From assembly GCA_947176895.1 (NCBI GenBank), contig CAMWSK010000018.1, positions 1-48,682 on the forward strand: a stretch of 48,682 nt of DNA. Direction: 5' to 3'. The notes under the pieces are model-generated. The model worked only from the letters and a program-made list of their open reading frames with translations, was not told the DNA's origin and did no database searches. The stretch comes from an uncultured Prevotellaceae bacterium (lineage in GTDB: Bacteria; Bacteroidota; Bacteroidia; Bacteroidales; Bacteroidaceae). Made by a program: the position numbers and the translations under genes. Below, in pieces: positions 1 through 7,298 of the stretch (the first letter of the stretch is position 1; each line of letters opens with the position of its first letter).

Positions 1-55
1 CAAGCATCAAGCATTCACCGACCATTTTGTTTTTACATTCAAAATCCCCTATTAC
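1..55 (+). repeat. 55-base direct repeat, copy 1 (window edge)
   Basis: Bases 1-55 are identical to 921-975. This copy directly abuts the ATG at 56 of the helicase fragment. It reads in frame into the helicase but encodes residues unlike a helicase, where the residues FSAT should precede MPEKI. The sequence is the right arm of the terminator hairpin that lies downstream of the same gene, so it is out of place here. A contig edge ending exactly in a short exact repeat is typical of a de Bruijn graph or chimeric-read artefact. A real duplication cannot be excluded. Confidence 0.9.
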
Positions 56-874
56 ATGCCGGAAAAGATTTCCGAGTTGGCAAAGACCATCCTGACCGAC
101 CCCGTAGAGATAAAATTAGCCGTGAGCAAACCTGCCGAGAAGATTTGCCAACAAGCATGCATCTGTTATGAGGCTCAAAAGATTAACTTCTTAAAGAATC
201 TGTTTACAAAGAAGGAACCCAAACGCGTTATCATCTTCGCCGGCAGCAAGTTGAAAGTAAAGGACCTTGCCATCAGCCTCAAACGAGCAGGCTACATGGT
301 GGGTGCCATGCACAGCGACCTGCAGCAAAGCGAGCGTGACGAGGTGATGTTCGCTTTCAAAAGCAACAAAATCGACATCCTTGTGGCCACGGACATCGTA
401 GCCCGCGGCATTGACATTGACGACATCCAGCTTGTCGTCAACTTCGATGTTCCCCATGATGCGGAAGATTATGTACACCGCATCGGCCGCACGGCACGTG
501 CCGGTGCAGATGGTGCTGCCATCACATTGGTAAGCGAGAAAGACATGCCCGCTTTCCAGAAGATTGAGCATTTCCTCGGCAAAAAAGTCGATCGCATTGA
601 GTTGCCGGAAGAAATAGGAGAAGCCCCATCCTACAACAAAGGAGAAAGAGGGAAACGGGGGAACGGCAGGAGCAACAACAAAGGCGGACAAAGACGAGGC
701 AAGAAACCGGGCAGAAAGCCTTCAACCAAACAGCCTGCTGCCAGCAATGAGGAACAGGCAAAGACCTCTGAAGAGAAAACAACACGCAAAAAATCTCATG
801 GAAGACGTCGGTTCAAGATGAGAAAACAAAATGAAGGAGCAAAAAGCGGAAACGGAAAATCATCACAAGATTAG
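56..874 (+). CDS. DEAD-box RNA helicase, C-terminal part only (N-terminus missing)
   Basis: This is the second RecA-like domain and tail of an ATP-dependent DEAD-box RNA helicase. Such enzymes unwind RNA duplexes in ribosome assembly, mRNA decay or cold adaptation. Visible motifs are the segment after motif III (MPEKISELAKTIL), motif IV-like VIIFAGSK near residue 60, motif V VATDIVARGIDI near residue 110 and motif VI HRIGRTAR near residue 143. From about residue 190 the tail is rich in Lys, Arg and Gly, an RNA-binding extension common in Bacteroidetes homologues. The Q motif, Walker A (motif I), DEAD box and SAT motif are absent, so 272 aa is roughly the last 60% of a usual enzyme of 400-450 aa. 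The ATG at 56 is the internal Met of SATMP, not a true start. The missing half is probably lost to an assembly join rather than to a biological deletion. Confidence 0.9.
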   Translation: MPEKISELAKTILTDPVEIKLAVSKPAEKICQQACICYEAQKINFLKNLFTKKEPKRVIIFAGSKLKVKDLAISLKRAGYMVGAMHSDLQQSERDEVMFAFKSNKIDILVATDIVARGIDIDDIQLVVNFDVPHDAEDYVHRIGRTARAGADGAAITLVSEKDMPAFQKIEHFLGKKVDRIELPEEIGEAPSYNKGERGKRGNGRSNNKGGQRRGKKPGRKPSTKQPAASNEEQAKTSEEKTTRKKSHGRRRFKMRKQNEGAKSGNGKSSQD

Positions 875-902
875 AAGCTATCCCTTTTAACTGCAAGATA
901 TT

Positions 903-951
903 GGTCAGTGAATGCAAGAACAAGCATCAAGCATTCACCGACCATTTTGTT
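903..951 (+). terminator. Rho-independent terminator of the helicase gene
   Basis: GGTCAGTGAATGC (903-915) pairs with GCATTCACCGACC (931-943) at 12 of 13 positions across a 15-base loop. The stem is followed by the T-rich run ATTTTGTTTTT. The hairpin starts about 30 bases after the helicase stop codon. Confidence 0.75.
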
Positions 952-975
952 TTTACATTCAAAATCCCCTATTAC
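921..975 (+). repeat. 55-base direct repeat, copy 2
   Basis: This copy is identical to bases 1-55. It sits in its natural context as the loop, right arm and T-run of the helicase terminator, which suggests it is the original and that the copy at the window start is displaced. Confidence 0.9.
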
Positions 976-1053
976 TAACTAATCATAAGCATGTTACAAG
1001 AAAGAGCGCGTATCATTAACATGCGGATTCTCTTAACGTAAGTTTGATGGAAT

Positions 1054-1234
1054 CAGAATAAAGCAAACGGAGTGTGCTTCATGCCGTTTTGCAGTGCCTA
1101 CAGAAGCATGTGAATGTCTTTGGGAAAACATGTTCATCTTTTTGAAAAACGTGTTCATGTTTTTCAAAAAGATGAACATGTTTTTTCGAGGGACTTGAAG
1201 GCGGGGATTTTTTTCACAGACAATGAAAAATTCA
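1054..1234 (+). repeat. Dispersed non-coding element (array A) with four-unit palindrome array
   Basis: This 181-base element is related to 27540-27716. Both begin CAGAATAAAGCAAAC and end ACAGACAATGAAAA followed by TTCA. It has a leader hairpin (GCAAACGG 1063-1070 pairing with CCGTTTTGC 1084-1092) and then four units AAAAC-N8-GTTTT with centres at 1111.5, 1133.5, 1154.5 and 1175.5. The cores are ATGTGAAT, ATGTTCAT, GTGTTCAT and ATGAACAT. Units 2 and 4 are reverse complements, which makes a perfect 24-bp inverted repeat (1126-1149 with 1158-1181) around the core of unit 3. A conserved GGGACTTGA block follows. It lies between the helicase terminator and the next promoter. Confidence 0.85.
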
Positions 1235-1357
1235 TCGTACTCACGCTAACATAAGCAATTCGATGGAGAATAACAAGTAAAACAGAAGAAAAAGAAAAAA
1301 GAAAAAAAGTTATATTCTTTTTTTCAGGGAAGGCTGTCCTAAAAACTTTTTTTAAGT

Positions 1358-1365
1358 TACATTTG
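1358..1365 (+). promoter_or_regulatory. Bacteroidetes -7 box TACATTTG
   Basis: TACATTTG fits the consensus TAnnTTTG. It ends only 4 bases before the ATG at 1370, so the transcript should begin at or next to the start codon. No clear -33 TTTG is seen 19-21 bases upstream. Confidence 0.55.
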
Positions 1366-1369
1366 CATC

Positions 1370-2458
1370 ATGGAGGAATTTGCACTTTGCATAGAATACA
1401 TCTTACTCAACCGAGACCGTTTGACAGTTCCCGGCCTGGGTACCTTTGTTGTAAAACAATTGGAAGCGAAATATGACATGGAGGAGGAATTGTTCCTCCC
1501 TCCCACCCGTATCGTTCTATATAATGAACAAACGGCAAAGGGCGAGAGCACATTCTTCACCTCCTCCATACAACAGATTTACAACATCAGCGCCCACGAT
1601 GCCCAAAGTAAATTGGATGTGTGGATTGCCGATTTCTATCAAACGGTTGAAGACACCGGGAATGTAGATTTGGGATGCGTTGGCACGTTCACCGGCAATG
1701 CCGACGGGCATCTGCTTTTCACACCCTCGGAATCAGGCATCGCCTCTCCGGCTTTCTATGCGCTGGATACTTTCCACATCAAGAAGCTCACACCCGGCGA
1801 CAGCAAGAAAAAGGGCGAAAAGGTAATAAGCAACACCGACCACACCCTTGTCATCCGTCTGCCACATCGCATCATGAAATATGTGGCAGCCATGTCTGTT
1901 GCCGTTCTTGTGCTTTTCGGATTGTCGGCTCCCGTTGACGAAGGCATGAGCACCCGGCCCGCACAACAGCAAAGCGCCATGCTTTCACCCGCCAAGATTA
2001 GCGAAGCGGTAACCCCTTTCTCCAAGGACAACGCCAAAGAGATGGAGATGACAGAACAAGAGGCTCCGAAAGAAGAGATTGAGACCGGCGAAGCAACTGC
2101 GGAAGTCAATGAAACGATTCAGGAGGCGCCCGCACAAACAAATGCCGAGGAAGTTATCGGCGGAGCTGACACCCCCACAGAAATCGTGGTCACCAACAAC
2201 GCGGCTCCTGTGGAAGAGCAGGTGAGAGAGTGCTACTACATCGTATTGGCGAGCAACGTCTCCAACAAGAATGCCGAGAACTACGTGGAAGTGCTGAAGA
2301 AAAGAGGATTTGACTCCGCCCGCGTACTGAAGGGTAAGTTCAACCGCGTGGTAGTGGGTGAGTACGCCACTACAGAGGAAGCACATGCAGCAGTCACCGA
2401 CATCAAGCAGAGAGACAAAGAATACCAAGGAGCCTGGATATATAAACACGGTAACTGA
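1370..2458 (+). CDS. HU-like DNA-binding domain plus SPOR domain membrane protein
   Basis: This 362-aa protein has three parts. Residues about 1-120 resemble the bacterial HU-CCDC81 type of HU/IHF fold (LTVPGLGTFVVKQ near residue 20). A single membrane segment lies near residues 167-188 (YVAAMSVAVLVLFGLSA). An acidic, Pro/Ala/Thr-rich linker follows to about residue 285, ending in a C-terminal SPOR domain (CYYIVLASN to about residue 350) of the kind that binds denuded peptidoglycan at division sites. The likely topology is a cytoplasmic HU-like domain with a periplasmic SPOR domain. The family is common in Bacteroidetes; an envelope or division role is inferred. The stop overlaps the next ATG by one base, so the two genes are translationally coupled. 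The -7 box just 4 bases upstream of the ATG implies a leaderless mRNA. Confidence 0.85.
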   Translation: MEEFALCIEYILLNRDRLTVPGLGTFVVKQLEAKYDMEEELFLPPTRIVLYNEQTAKGESTFFTSSIQQIYNISAHDAQSKLDVWIADFYQTVEDTGNVDLGCVGTFTGNADGHLLFTPSESGIASPAFYALDTFHIKKLTPGDSKKKGEKVISNTDHTLVIRLPHRIMKYVAAMSVAVLVLFGLSAPVDEGMSTRPAQQQSAMLSPAKISEAVTPFSKDNAKEMEMTEQEAPKEEIETGEATAEVNETIQEAPAQTNAEEVIGGADTPTEIVVTNNAAPVEEQVRECYYIVLASNVSNKNAENYVEVLKKRGFDSARVLKGKFNRVVVGEYATTEEAHAAVTDIKQRDKEYQGAWIYKHGN

Positions 2459-3000
2459 TGAAGCGTGTAAAATGCCCAAAATGCGACAATTATCTCGTAT
2501 TTGACGAGACACGATACACCGACGGACAACAACTCGTCTTTCAATGCCCCACATGTAGCAAGCAGTTTGCTATCAGAATCGGCAAAAGCCAACTAAGAGC
2601 GACACGCAAGGAAGAGACCTTTGACGAAAATGAGAATGCCGAACGGTGCGGAAGTATCGTTGTGGTGGAAAATGTGTTCCACTATAAGCAGGTGATTCCC
2701 TTGCAGATGGGCGACAATGTGATAGGGAGGTTCGTGCGTGGAACAGACATCAACACCCCCATCGAGACCACAGACCCAAGCGTAGACACCAAACACTGCA
2801 TCATTCGCGTGCAACGCGGAAAAGACAAGAAACTACAATATATCCTGCGAGACGCTCCCAGCAACACCGGCACCTTTTACATGAACAGCATCCTTCGCGA
2901 CCAGGACCGAGTCAGGCTGGAGGAAGGAAGCATTGTGACCATCGGTGCCACCACGCTCATCCTGCGCGTAGCCAACGAAAGCGGTGAATCTGATGCGTGA
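2458..3000 (+). CDS. MJ0042-type zinc finger and FHA domain protein
   Basis: This protein has 180 aa. The N-terminus carries CPKC and, 20-odd residues later, CPTC, the four-Cys zinc ribbon of the MJ0042 type. Residues about 80-172 form an FHA (phosphothreonine-binding) domain: NVIGR opens it, a conserved His follows in TKHCII, then NTGTFYMNS and a final ATTLILRV strand. FHA domains read Ser/Thr phosphorylation, but no kinase gene is adjacent. The start codon overlaps the stop of the HU/SPOR gene (TGATG), so the two probably form an operon and may act together at the envelope. It is presumably cytoplasmic, as no signal peptide or membrane segment is seen. The precise role is unknown. Confidence 0.8.
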   Translation: MKRVKCPKCDNYLVFDETRYTDGQQLVFQCPTCSKQFAIRIGKSQLRATRKEETFDENENAERCGSIVVVENVFHYKQVIPLQMGDNVIGRFVRGTDINTPIETTDPSVDTKHCIIRVQRGKDKKLQYILRDAPSNTGTFYMNSILRDQDRVRLEEGSIVTIGATTLILRVANESGESDA

Positions 3001-3057
3001 CAAGCGTGCCAGCTGAAAAAAAGGAGCGTTTTGTTTCTCTGTTTCAAAGAAATTGCC

Positions 3058-3065
3058 TAATTTTG
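3058..3065 (+). promoter_or_regulatory. -7 box TAATTTTG upstream of the Thx gene
   Basis: TAATTTTG matches TAnnTTTG and lies 46 bases before the Thx start. A TTTG at 3030-3033 is 24 bases upstream, longer than the usual 19-21 spacing, so the -33 element is uncertain. Confidence 0.5.
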
Positions 3066-3111
3066 CAAACCGAAGCAGAAACAATTATCAACCTTATAAA
3101 GTATAATAGCT

Positions 3112-3201
3112 ATGCCTAGCGGAAAGAAGAAAAAAAGACACAAGATGTCTACTCACAAGCGTAAAAAAAGACTGCGTAAGAACAGACACAAAAGCAAATA
3201 A
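3112..3201 (+). CDS. 30S ribosomal protein Thx (29 aa)
   Basis: A short open frame reads MPSGKKKKRHKMSTHKRKKR and ends LRKNRHKSK, 29 residues of which more than half are Lys, Arg or His. This is the Bacteroidetes form of Thx, a tiny basic peptide that packs into 16S rRNA of the 30S subunit. The whole conserved length is present. A TAnnTTTG -7 box lies upstream and a long perfect inverted repeat follows immediately, so the peptide may be made from its own short transcript or as the first gene before RNase G. Sequence and position next to rng agree with the family; no other product is likely. Confidence 0.9.
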   Translation: MPSGKKKKRHKMSTHKRKKRLRKNRHKSK

Positions 3202-3209
3202 GTGAGTGA

Positions 3210-3273
3210 TTACGAAATAAAGAACAAGCTTCTCGCGGCATGGAAGAGCGAAAGTTTGTTCTTTATTTCGTAA
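3210..3273 (+). terminator. Long perfect hairpin between Thx and RNase G
   Basis: An 18-bp arm (3210-3227, TTACGAAATAAAGAACAA) is perfectly repeated in inverse at 3256-3273 around a 28-base loop. The stem ends 8 bases before the RNase G start. It has no classical GC stem with a trailing U-run. It could act as a partial terminator or attenuator, or as a double-stranded processing site, possibly for RNase G itself. Confidence 0.6.
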
Positions 3274-3280
3274 ATAACAA

Positions 3281-4870
3281 ATGAACACCTGGAGAATGAC
3301 AAGCGAATTATTCATAAGCGTAGACTCTAAGAAGATCTCTATCGCCCTCACCGAGGACAAGAAGTTGGTGGAATATCAAGAGGAAGGGCAAACCGCCTCG
3401 TTCAACGTCGGCAACATTTATCTGGCTAAGGTAAAGAAACTGATGTTGGGACTTAACGCCAGTTTTGTGAATGTTGGCTACGAGCGCGACGCCTTTCTCC
3501 ATTACTTGGACCTTGGGGTAAACTTCAACAGCTATTCAAAATACCTCAAACAGGTCGCCAGCGACAAGAAGAACCTTTATCCCATTTCCAAGGCTCACAT
3601 AGAACCAGACCTGGAAAAGGACGGAAGCGTGCAAACCTCACTGAAGCAAGGCCAAGAGGTGTTGGTTCAGATTATCAAGGAACCCATCTCCACCAAAGGC
3701 CCCCGCCTCTCATGCGACATTTCTTTTCCCGGCCGCTATCTGGTCCTGACCCCTTTCGACGATAAAATCTCCGTCTCTTCAAAAATCAAGTCCAGCGCCG
3801 AGCGTGCCCGGCTAAAGCAGGTCATCCAAAGCATCAAACCCAAAAACTTCGGAGTCATTGTGCGCACCGTGGCCGAAGGAAAGCGTGTGGCCGAGTTGGA
3901 CACCGAGATGAAAATCTTGCTGAATCGTTGGGAAGAGACGATGTACAAGGTGCAACGAGCCAAAAGTTTCCCTACCTGCGTGTTTGAGGAAACCAGCCGC
4001 ACCGTGGCCATGTTGCGCGACCTTTTCAACCCCTCATACGAAAATATTTACATAGACAACGAGGACGTTTACAACGAAATCAAAGATTATGTCACGCTGA
4101 TTGCGCCCGAAAGAGCCGGTATCGTGAAGTTATACACGGGCAAACTGCCTCTTTTCGACAATTTTGACATCACACGCCAAATCAAATCCTCTTTCGGGAA
4201 GGTGGTCACCTATAAACATGGGGCTTACCTTATCATTGAACACACAGAAGCCTTGCACGTGGTGGACGTAAACAGCGGAAACCGCGCGAAATCCAAAGAC
4301 GGCCAAGAGGCAAACGCATTGGATGTCAATCTTGGTGCAGCCGATGAGTTGGCCCGACAACTCCGCCTGCGTGATATGGGAGGCATCATCGTTGTGGACT
4401 TCATCGACATGCACTTGGCCGAAGACCGCCAGAAGCTTTACGAGCGCATGTGCGAAAACATGAAGCAGGACCGTGCCCGCCACAACATTCTTCCCCTAAG
4501 CAAGTTCGGACTGATGCAGATTACCCGCCAGCGGGTGCGTCCGGCCACAGAGGTCAACGTGGAAGAGGCCTGCCCCACATGTGGCGGCAAAGGTACCATC
4601 CGCAGCAGCATCATGTTTGCCGACCAACTGACCGAGAAAGTGGATATGCTTGTAAACAAATTAGACATCAAGAAGTTTACGCTACACGTGCATCCCTACG
4701 TTTATGCCTACCTCAGCCAAGGATTATGGTCCATCAAACGCCAATGGAAATTGAAATATGGCATGGGAGTAAACGTGATACCCAATCAGAAACTGGCTTT
4801 CCTGCAGTATGAGTTCTATGATGCCAACCGTCAGGAAATAGACATGAAGGGAACCTACGAAAACCATTAA
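3281..4870 (+). CDS. rng: Ribonuclease G (RNase E/G family endoribonuclease)
   Basis: This is a 529-aa single-strand-specific endoribonuclease acting in 5' maturation of 16S rRNA and in mRNA decay. An S1-type RNA-binding segment occupies roughly residues 35-125 (GNIYLAKVKKLMLGLNASFVNVG). The catalytic core contains the two metal-binding Asp motifs, VVDVNSG near residue 326 and VVDFIDM near residue 372. The zinc-link CPTCGGKG lies near residue 431. There is no long RNase E-type C-terminal scaffold, so it is the short RNase G form. An in-frame Met at 3296 matches better where homologues usually start (MTSEL...) and may be the true start. It is followed after 12 bases by the lysozyme gene. The long hairpin just upstream could mediate autoregulation, as is known for E. 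coli RNase E; that is inference. Confidence 0.93.
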   Translation: MNTWRMTSELFISVDSKKISIALTEDKKLVEYQEEGQTASFNVGNIYLAKVKKLMLGLNASFVNVGYERDAFLHYLDLGVNFNSYSKYLKQVASDKKNLYPISKAHIEPDLEKDGSVQTSLKQGQEVLVQIIKEPISTKGPRLSCDISFPGRYLVLTPFDDKISVSSKIKSSAERARLKQVIQSIKPKNFGVIVRTVAEGKRVAELDTEMKILLNRWEETMYKVQRAKSFPTCVFEETSRTVAMLRDLFNPSYENIYIDNEDVYNEIKDYVTLIAPERAGIVKLYTGKLPLFDNFDITRQIKSSFGKVVTYKHGAYLIIEHTEALHVVDVNSGNRAKSKDGQEANALDVNLGAADELARQLRLRDMGGIIVVDFIDMHLAEDRQKLYERMCENMKQDRARHNILPLSKFGLMQITRQRVRPATEVNVEEACPTCGGKGTIRSSIMFADQLTEKVDMLVNKLDIKKFTLHVHPYVYAYLSQGLWSIKRQWKLKYGMGVNVIPNQKLAFLQYEFYDANRQEIDMKGTYENH

Positions 4871-4882
4871 GGCGCGTTTACC

Positions 4883-5728
4883 ATGTCACTGCAGCAGAGT
4901 CGTCGCGAGCATCTGAAGACCATTGCCTTTTGGCCGGTCATACTTCTTCTCTCATGTGTATGCGTCATACCGGCATGGGGAGACAAGAAGAAGAAGGATA
5001 TCGTGCCGACAGATCCCGTTCCCGACGCCTATCTGCCTCCCCTTCCACTTCCCACACCTTTGCGGGCAGAGGAATTGCTCTGCATGCGACCCGTGCTTGA
5101 GCGTGACATCCACTATGTCGGCAACATAAAAGGCATCGATGTTTCCCGTTATCAGGGCAACATCGACTGGCAGCAGGTGGCACGCGGCAGACATGCCGGC
5201 TACGCGTATATCAAGGCATCTGAGAACGCCAGCCTGATAGACCCCCGTTACTACGACAACGTGCGTGAGGCACGCAGAGCAAAAATCCCCATCGGTTCTT
5301 ATCATTTCTACAGCCCTTCGGCCTCCCCCATGGTGCAGCTCATGAATCTCAAGCGTGCCATGCCCAACCTCAAGCATCAAGATCTGGTGCCCATGATTGA
5401 TGTTGAAGTAAGAGGGCGGTCGAACTATAAGACTTTTATTGAGAACCTGAGACAATTTTTGCTCAGTGTAGAAAAGCATTATGGTGTAAAACCCATCATC
5501 TACACAGGCACCAACTTCTACAACAAATATCTTGCCGGCTGCTTCGAGGACTACATGTTCATGATTGCCCGTTACGGCGATGAGCCGCCCTGCCTGGAGG
5601 GTAATCCCAAGTTTGTCATCTGGCAATATTCCGATTGCGGTCGCATTCCCGGCATCAACCACCATGTGGACCTCAGCACATTCGTGGACGACTACAAGCT
5701 GAAAGATATCATGGTAAAGAAAAAATAG
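4883..5728 (+). CDS. Glycoside hydrolase family 25 lysozyme (exported)
   Basis: This 281-aa muramidase cleaves the MurNAc-GlcNAc bond of peptidoglycan. A hydrophobic stretch at residues about 15-33 is an export signal or N-terminal anchor, followed by a charged and Pro-rich linker. The GH25 domain starts with KGIDVSRYQGNIDW (Asp near residue 86), continues with YAYIKASENAS, has the catalytic pair in PMIDVEVRG (Asp173 and Glu175) and ends with FVIWQYSDCGRIPGI. Length and motifs fit the family, which Bacteroidetes carry as a housekeeping envelope gene. It lies 12 bases after rng on the same strand, so it is probably cotranscribed. Convergent lysR follows. No phage genes are nearby, so a prophage endolysin is unlikely. 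Confidence 0.9.
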   Translation: MSLQQSRREHLKTIAFWPVILLLSCVCVIPAWGDKKKKDIVPTDPVPDAYLPPLPLPTPLRAEELLCMRPVLERDIHYVGNIKGIDVSRYQGNIDWQQVARGRHAGYAYIKASENASLIDPRYYDNVREARRAKIPIGSYHFYSPSASPMVQLMNLKRAMPNLKHQDLVPMIDVEVRGRSNYKTFIENLRQFLLSVEKHYGVKPIIYTGTNFYNKYLAGCFEDYMFMIARYGDEPPCLEGNPKFVIWQYSDCGRIPGINHHVDLSTFVDDYKLKDIMVKKK

Positions 5729-5781
5729 AATAGCATGCGGCTGTGAGACCGGCACATCCCGGGAGCGCATCCACACGTATA

Positions 5782-6684
5782 TTACAGCCAGTCATGTATG
5801 CGTTCTTTCACTGCATTGGCTTCGCTGAGCAGCCGTATGAACTCCTGCATTGAATGTTTGCGGTATGTGTTTCTCAATACGTGGACACATCCCGCCATCT
5901 CATTTTCCGGGAAATCCAGAGGAACGGCTTTAATTCCCTGTTCGTTGCGTATGGTTGCTTCGGCAAGAACCGTCACCAACTGACTCTGCTTGACGAGTTT
6001 CAGGAGAATGTTGACCTCGTTAAGCTCAAGGCGCACGCGCAACTTTGTCATATACTTGGACAATGCCTTGTCCAGGGCGTTACGCGCCTGCAATCCTTTC
6101 GAAGGCAAGGCGATGTCATACGGCTCCAATTCGCCAAGCTTAACCTTATCCTTTTTTGCCAACGGGTGGCTGTCGCCGGCAATGACAGCCAGATGATTGT
6201 CGAAAAGAATGTGCGATTCTATTTCGTCATGACAGACCGAAGATTTGAAAGCCAACACAAAGTCCACCTTGCGGTTAGACAGCAATTCCATAAGTTCCTC
6301 CATCGGTTTGTAATAAATGTTCAGCCGCACATGGGGATAACGCTTCATGAACACGAGCAAGGTCTCGGCCAATATGGGACTGAACGTGTATGTCACACCG
6401 ATATTAAGGGTGCCGGTGAGCAGTTGCTGCAGATCGTGTATACGGTCGACGCAAAGGTCGGCCGCATGAAGTGTGCGCAGTGCGTATGGCAACAGTTCCT
6501 CTCCCACCTCGGTGAGGCTGACGGAATGGCTGTTGCGCAAAAGCAACGGAGCGTTCAGTTCCTGTTCAAGTTGTTTTATCTGCTGCGAGAGTGTGCTTTG
6601 CGTGATGTACAACGCCTTCGCGGCATCGGAAAAGTTTAATGTTTCCGCCACTTTGGCGAAATACCTCAGTTGTCTAATCTCCAT
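5782..6684 (-). CDS. LysR-family transcriptional regulator
   Basis: This 300-aa protein has a winged helix-turn-helix at residues 1-60 (RQLRYFAKVAETLNFSDAAK, then ITQSTLSQQIKQLEQELNAPL) and a periplasmic-binding-like effector domain from about residue 90 (GTLNIGVTYTFSPILAETL). The nearest well-known relatives by pattern are CynR/CysB-like members. There is no Cys pair of the OxyR kind. It lies 119 bases downstream of the ThrE-type exporter genes on the same strand, so it could be expressed with them or control them. No divergent target gene is present. The effector is unknown. Confidence 0.9.
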   Translation of the reverse strand: MEIRQLRYFAKVAETLNFSDAAKALYITQSTLSQQIKQLEQELNAPLLLRNSHSVSLTEVGEELLPYALRTLHAADLCVDRIHDLQQLLTGTLNIGVTYTFSPILAETLLVFMKRYPHVRLNIYYKPMEELMELLSNRKVDFVLAFKSSVCHDEIESHILFDNHLAVIAGDSHPLAKKDKVKLGELEPYDIALPSKGLQARNALDKALSKYMTKLRVRLELNEVNILLKLVKQSQLVTVLAEATIRNEQGIKAVPLDFPENEMAGCVHVLRNTYRKHSMQEFIRLLSEANAVKERIHDWL

Positions 6685-6774
6685 ATTTGTGTGCTATATT
6701 ATAGGTAACGTTCTCAAGCGAATATTATTACCTGTTCGTGATGCGAAACCAAAATATTTATCCCTCTACCTCTT

Positions 6775-6797
6775 CGCTATCGTGTAAACCGATAGCG
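6775..6797. promoter_or_regulatory. 8-bp perfect inverted repeat between yjjB and lysR
   Basis: CGCTATCG (6775-6782) and CGATAGCG (6790-6797) flank a 7-base spacer, 7 bases after the yjjB stop. No T-run follows in the direction of transcription, so it may be a weak terminator or a dimeric regulator site, for example for the LysR protein encoded next. It is undecided which. Confidence 0.4.
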
Positions 6798-6803
6798 GCA
6801 CCC

Positions 6804-7298
6804 TTATCTTGTGACCTTGAACGACATTTTCTTAAACAAAAAGACAGGAATATTTGCCCCGACCACCAGTCCCAATATGATGAAGGTACACGTGAATCCG
6901 TTGTATGCCAACAGATAGAGGCAATGGTTGAACACCTCTTCCTCCTGATGATACAGACACATCACCAACGCCTCGATAGCCCGGTAGGCATACATTCCGG
7001 GAATCATCGGAAGCAAAGCCGGAAAGAAACATGTTTCGGCAGGACACTTCGCCAGGTTCGCCAGCCATACGGCAAGGACACCGATGGAGAAGGCCGCAAG
7101 TGTGCTGGCAGCAATGATGTGGATGCTCATCAAATCGTTGTGCATCAACCCGAAGCGTAGCGCATGCCCCACCGCGGCCAGCAAGGCACAGCAGGGGTAG
7201 GCCCTGCGCGGGGGATTGCTGATAGCGGCAAACCCGATGGCAGCGACGGCAGCAAAAAAGCCGTCCTGCAACAAATCCGTCATGATACCCATAATCAA
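6804..7298 (-). CDS. ThrE-type exporter subunit, YjjB-like membrane protein
   Basis: This 164-aa protein has four or five hydrophobic helices and corresponds to the second half (ThrE_2/DUF3815) of the threonine/serine exporter family. Typical is the central FFPALLPMIPGMYAYRAI motif (residues about 90-107), whose counterpart closes the membrane part of ThrE. In E. coli the split pair YjjP/YjjB exports succinate; ThrE of corynebacteria exports Thr and Ser. Which of these is moved here cannot be read from sequence. The start overlaps the yjjP stop by four bases (ATGA), so the two subunits are translationally coupled and surely work as a pair. Confidence 0.85.
   Translation of the reverse strand: MIMGIMTDLLQDGFFAAVAAIGFAAISNPPRRAYPCCALLAAVGHALRFGLMHNDLMSIHIIAASTLAAFSIGVLAVWLANLAKCPAETCFFPALLPMIPGMYAYRAIEALVMCLYHQEEEVFNHCLYLLAYNGFTCTFIILGLVVGANIPVFLFKKMSFKVTR

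Larger units (their letters stand above)
875..1369. other. Intergenic region of about 500 bases (no gene)
   Basis: No coding sequence is seen. In order it holds a terminator hairpin (903-951), the second 55-base repeat copy (921-975), a dispersed element with a four-unit palindrome array (1054-1234), an A/T-rich stretch with a 9-bp hairpin (1301-1309 pairing with 1317-1325), and the -7 box of the next gene (1358-1365). Confidence 0.8.

Noticed and set aside
1103..1187. CRISPR array reading of the palindrome arrays
   Set aside because: The constant parts are only A- and T-runs, the variable part is 8 bases, every array has four units and no cas gene is present.
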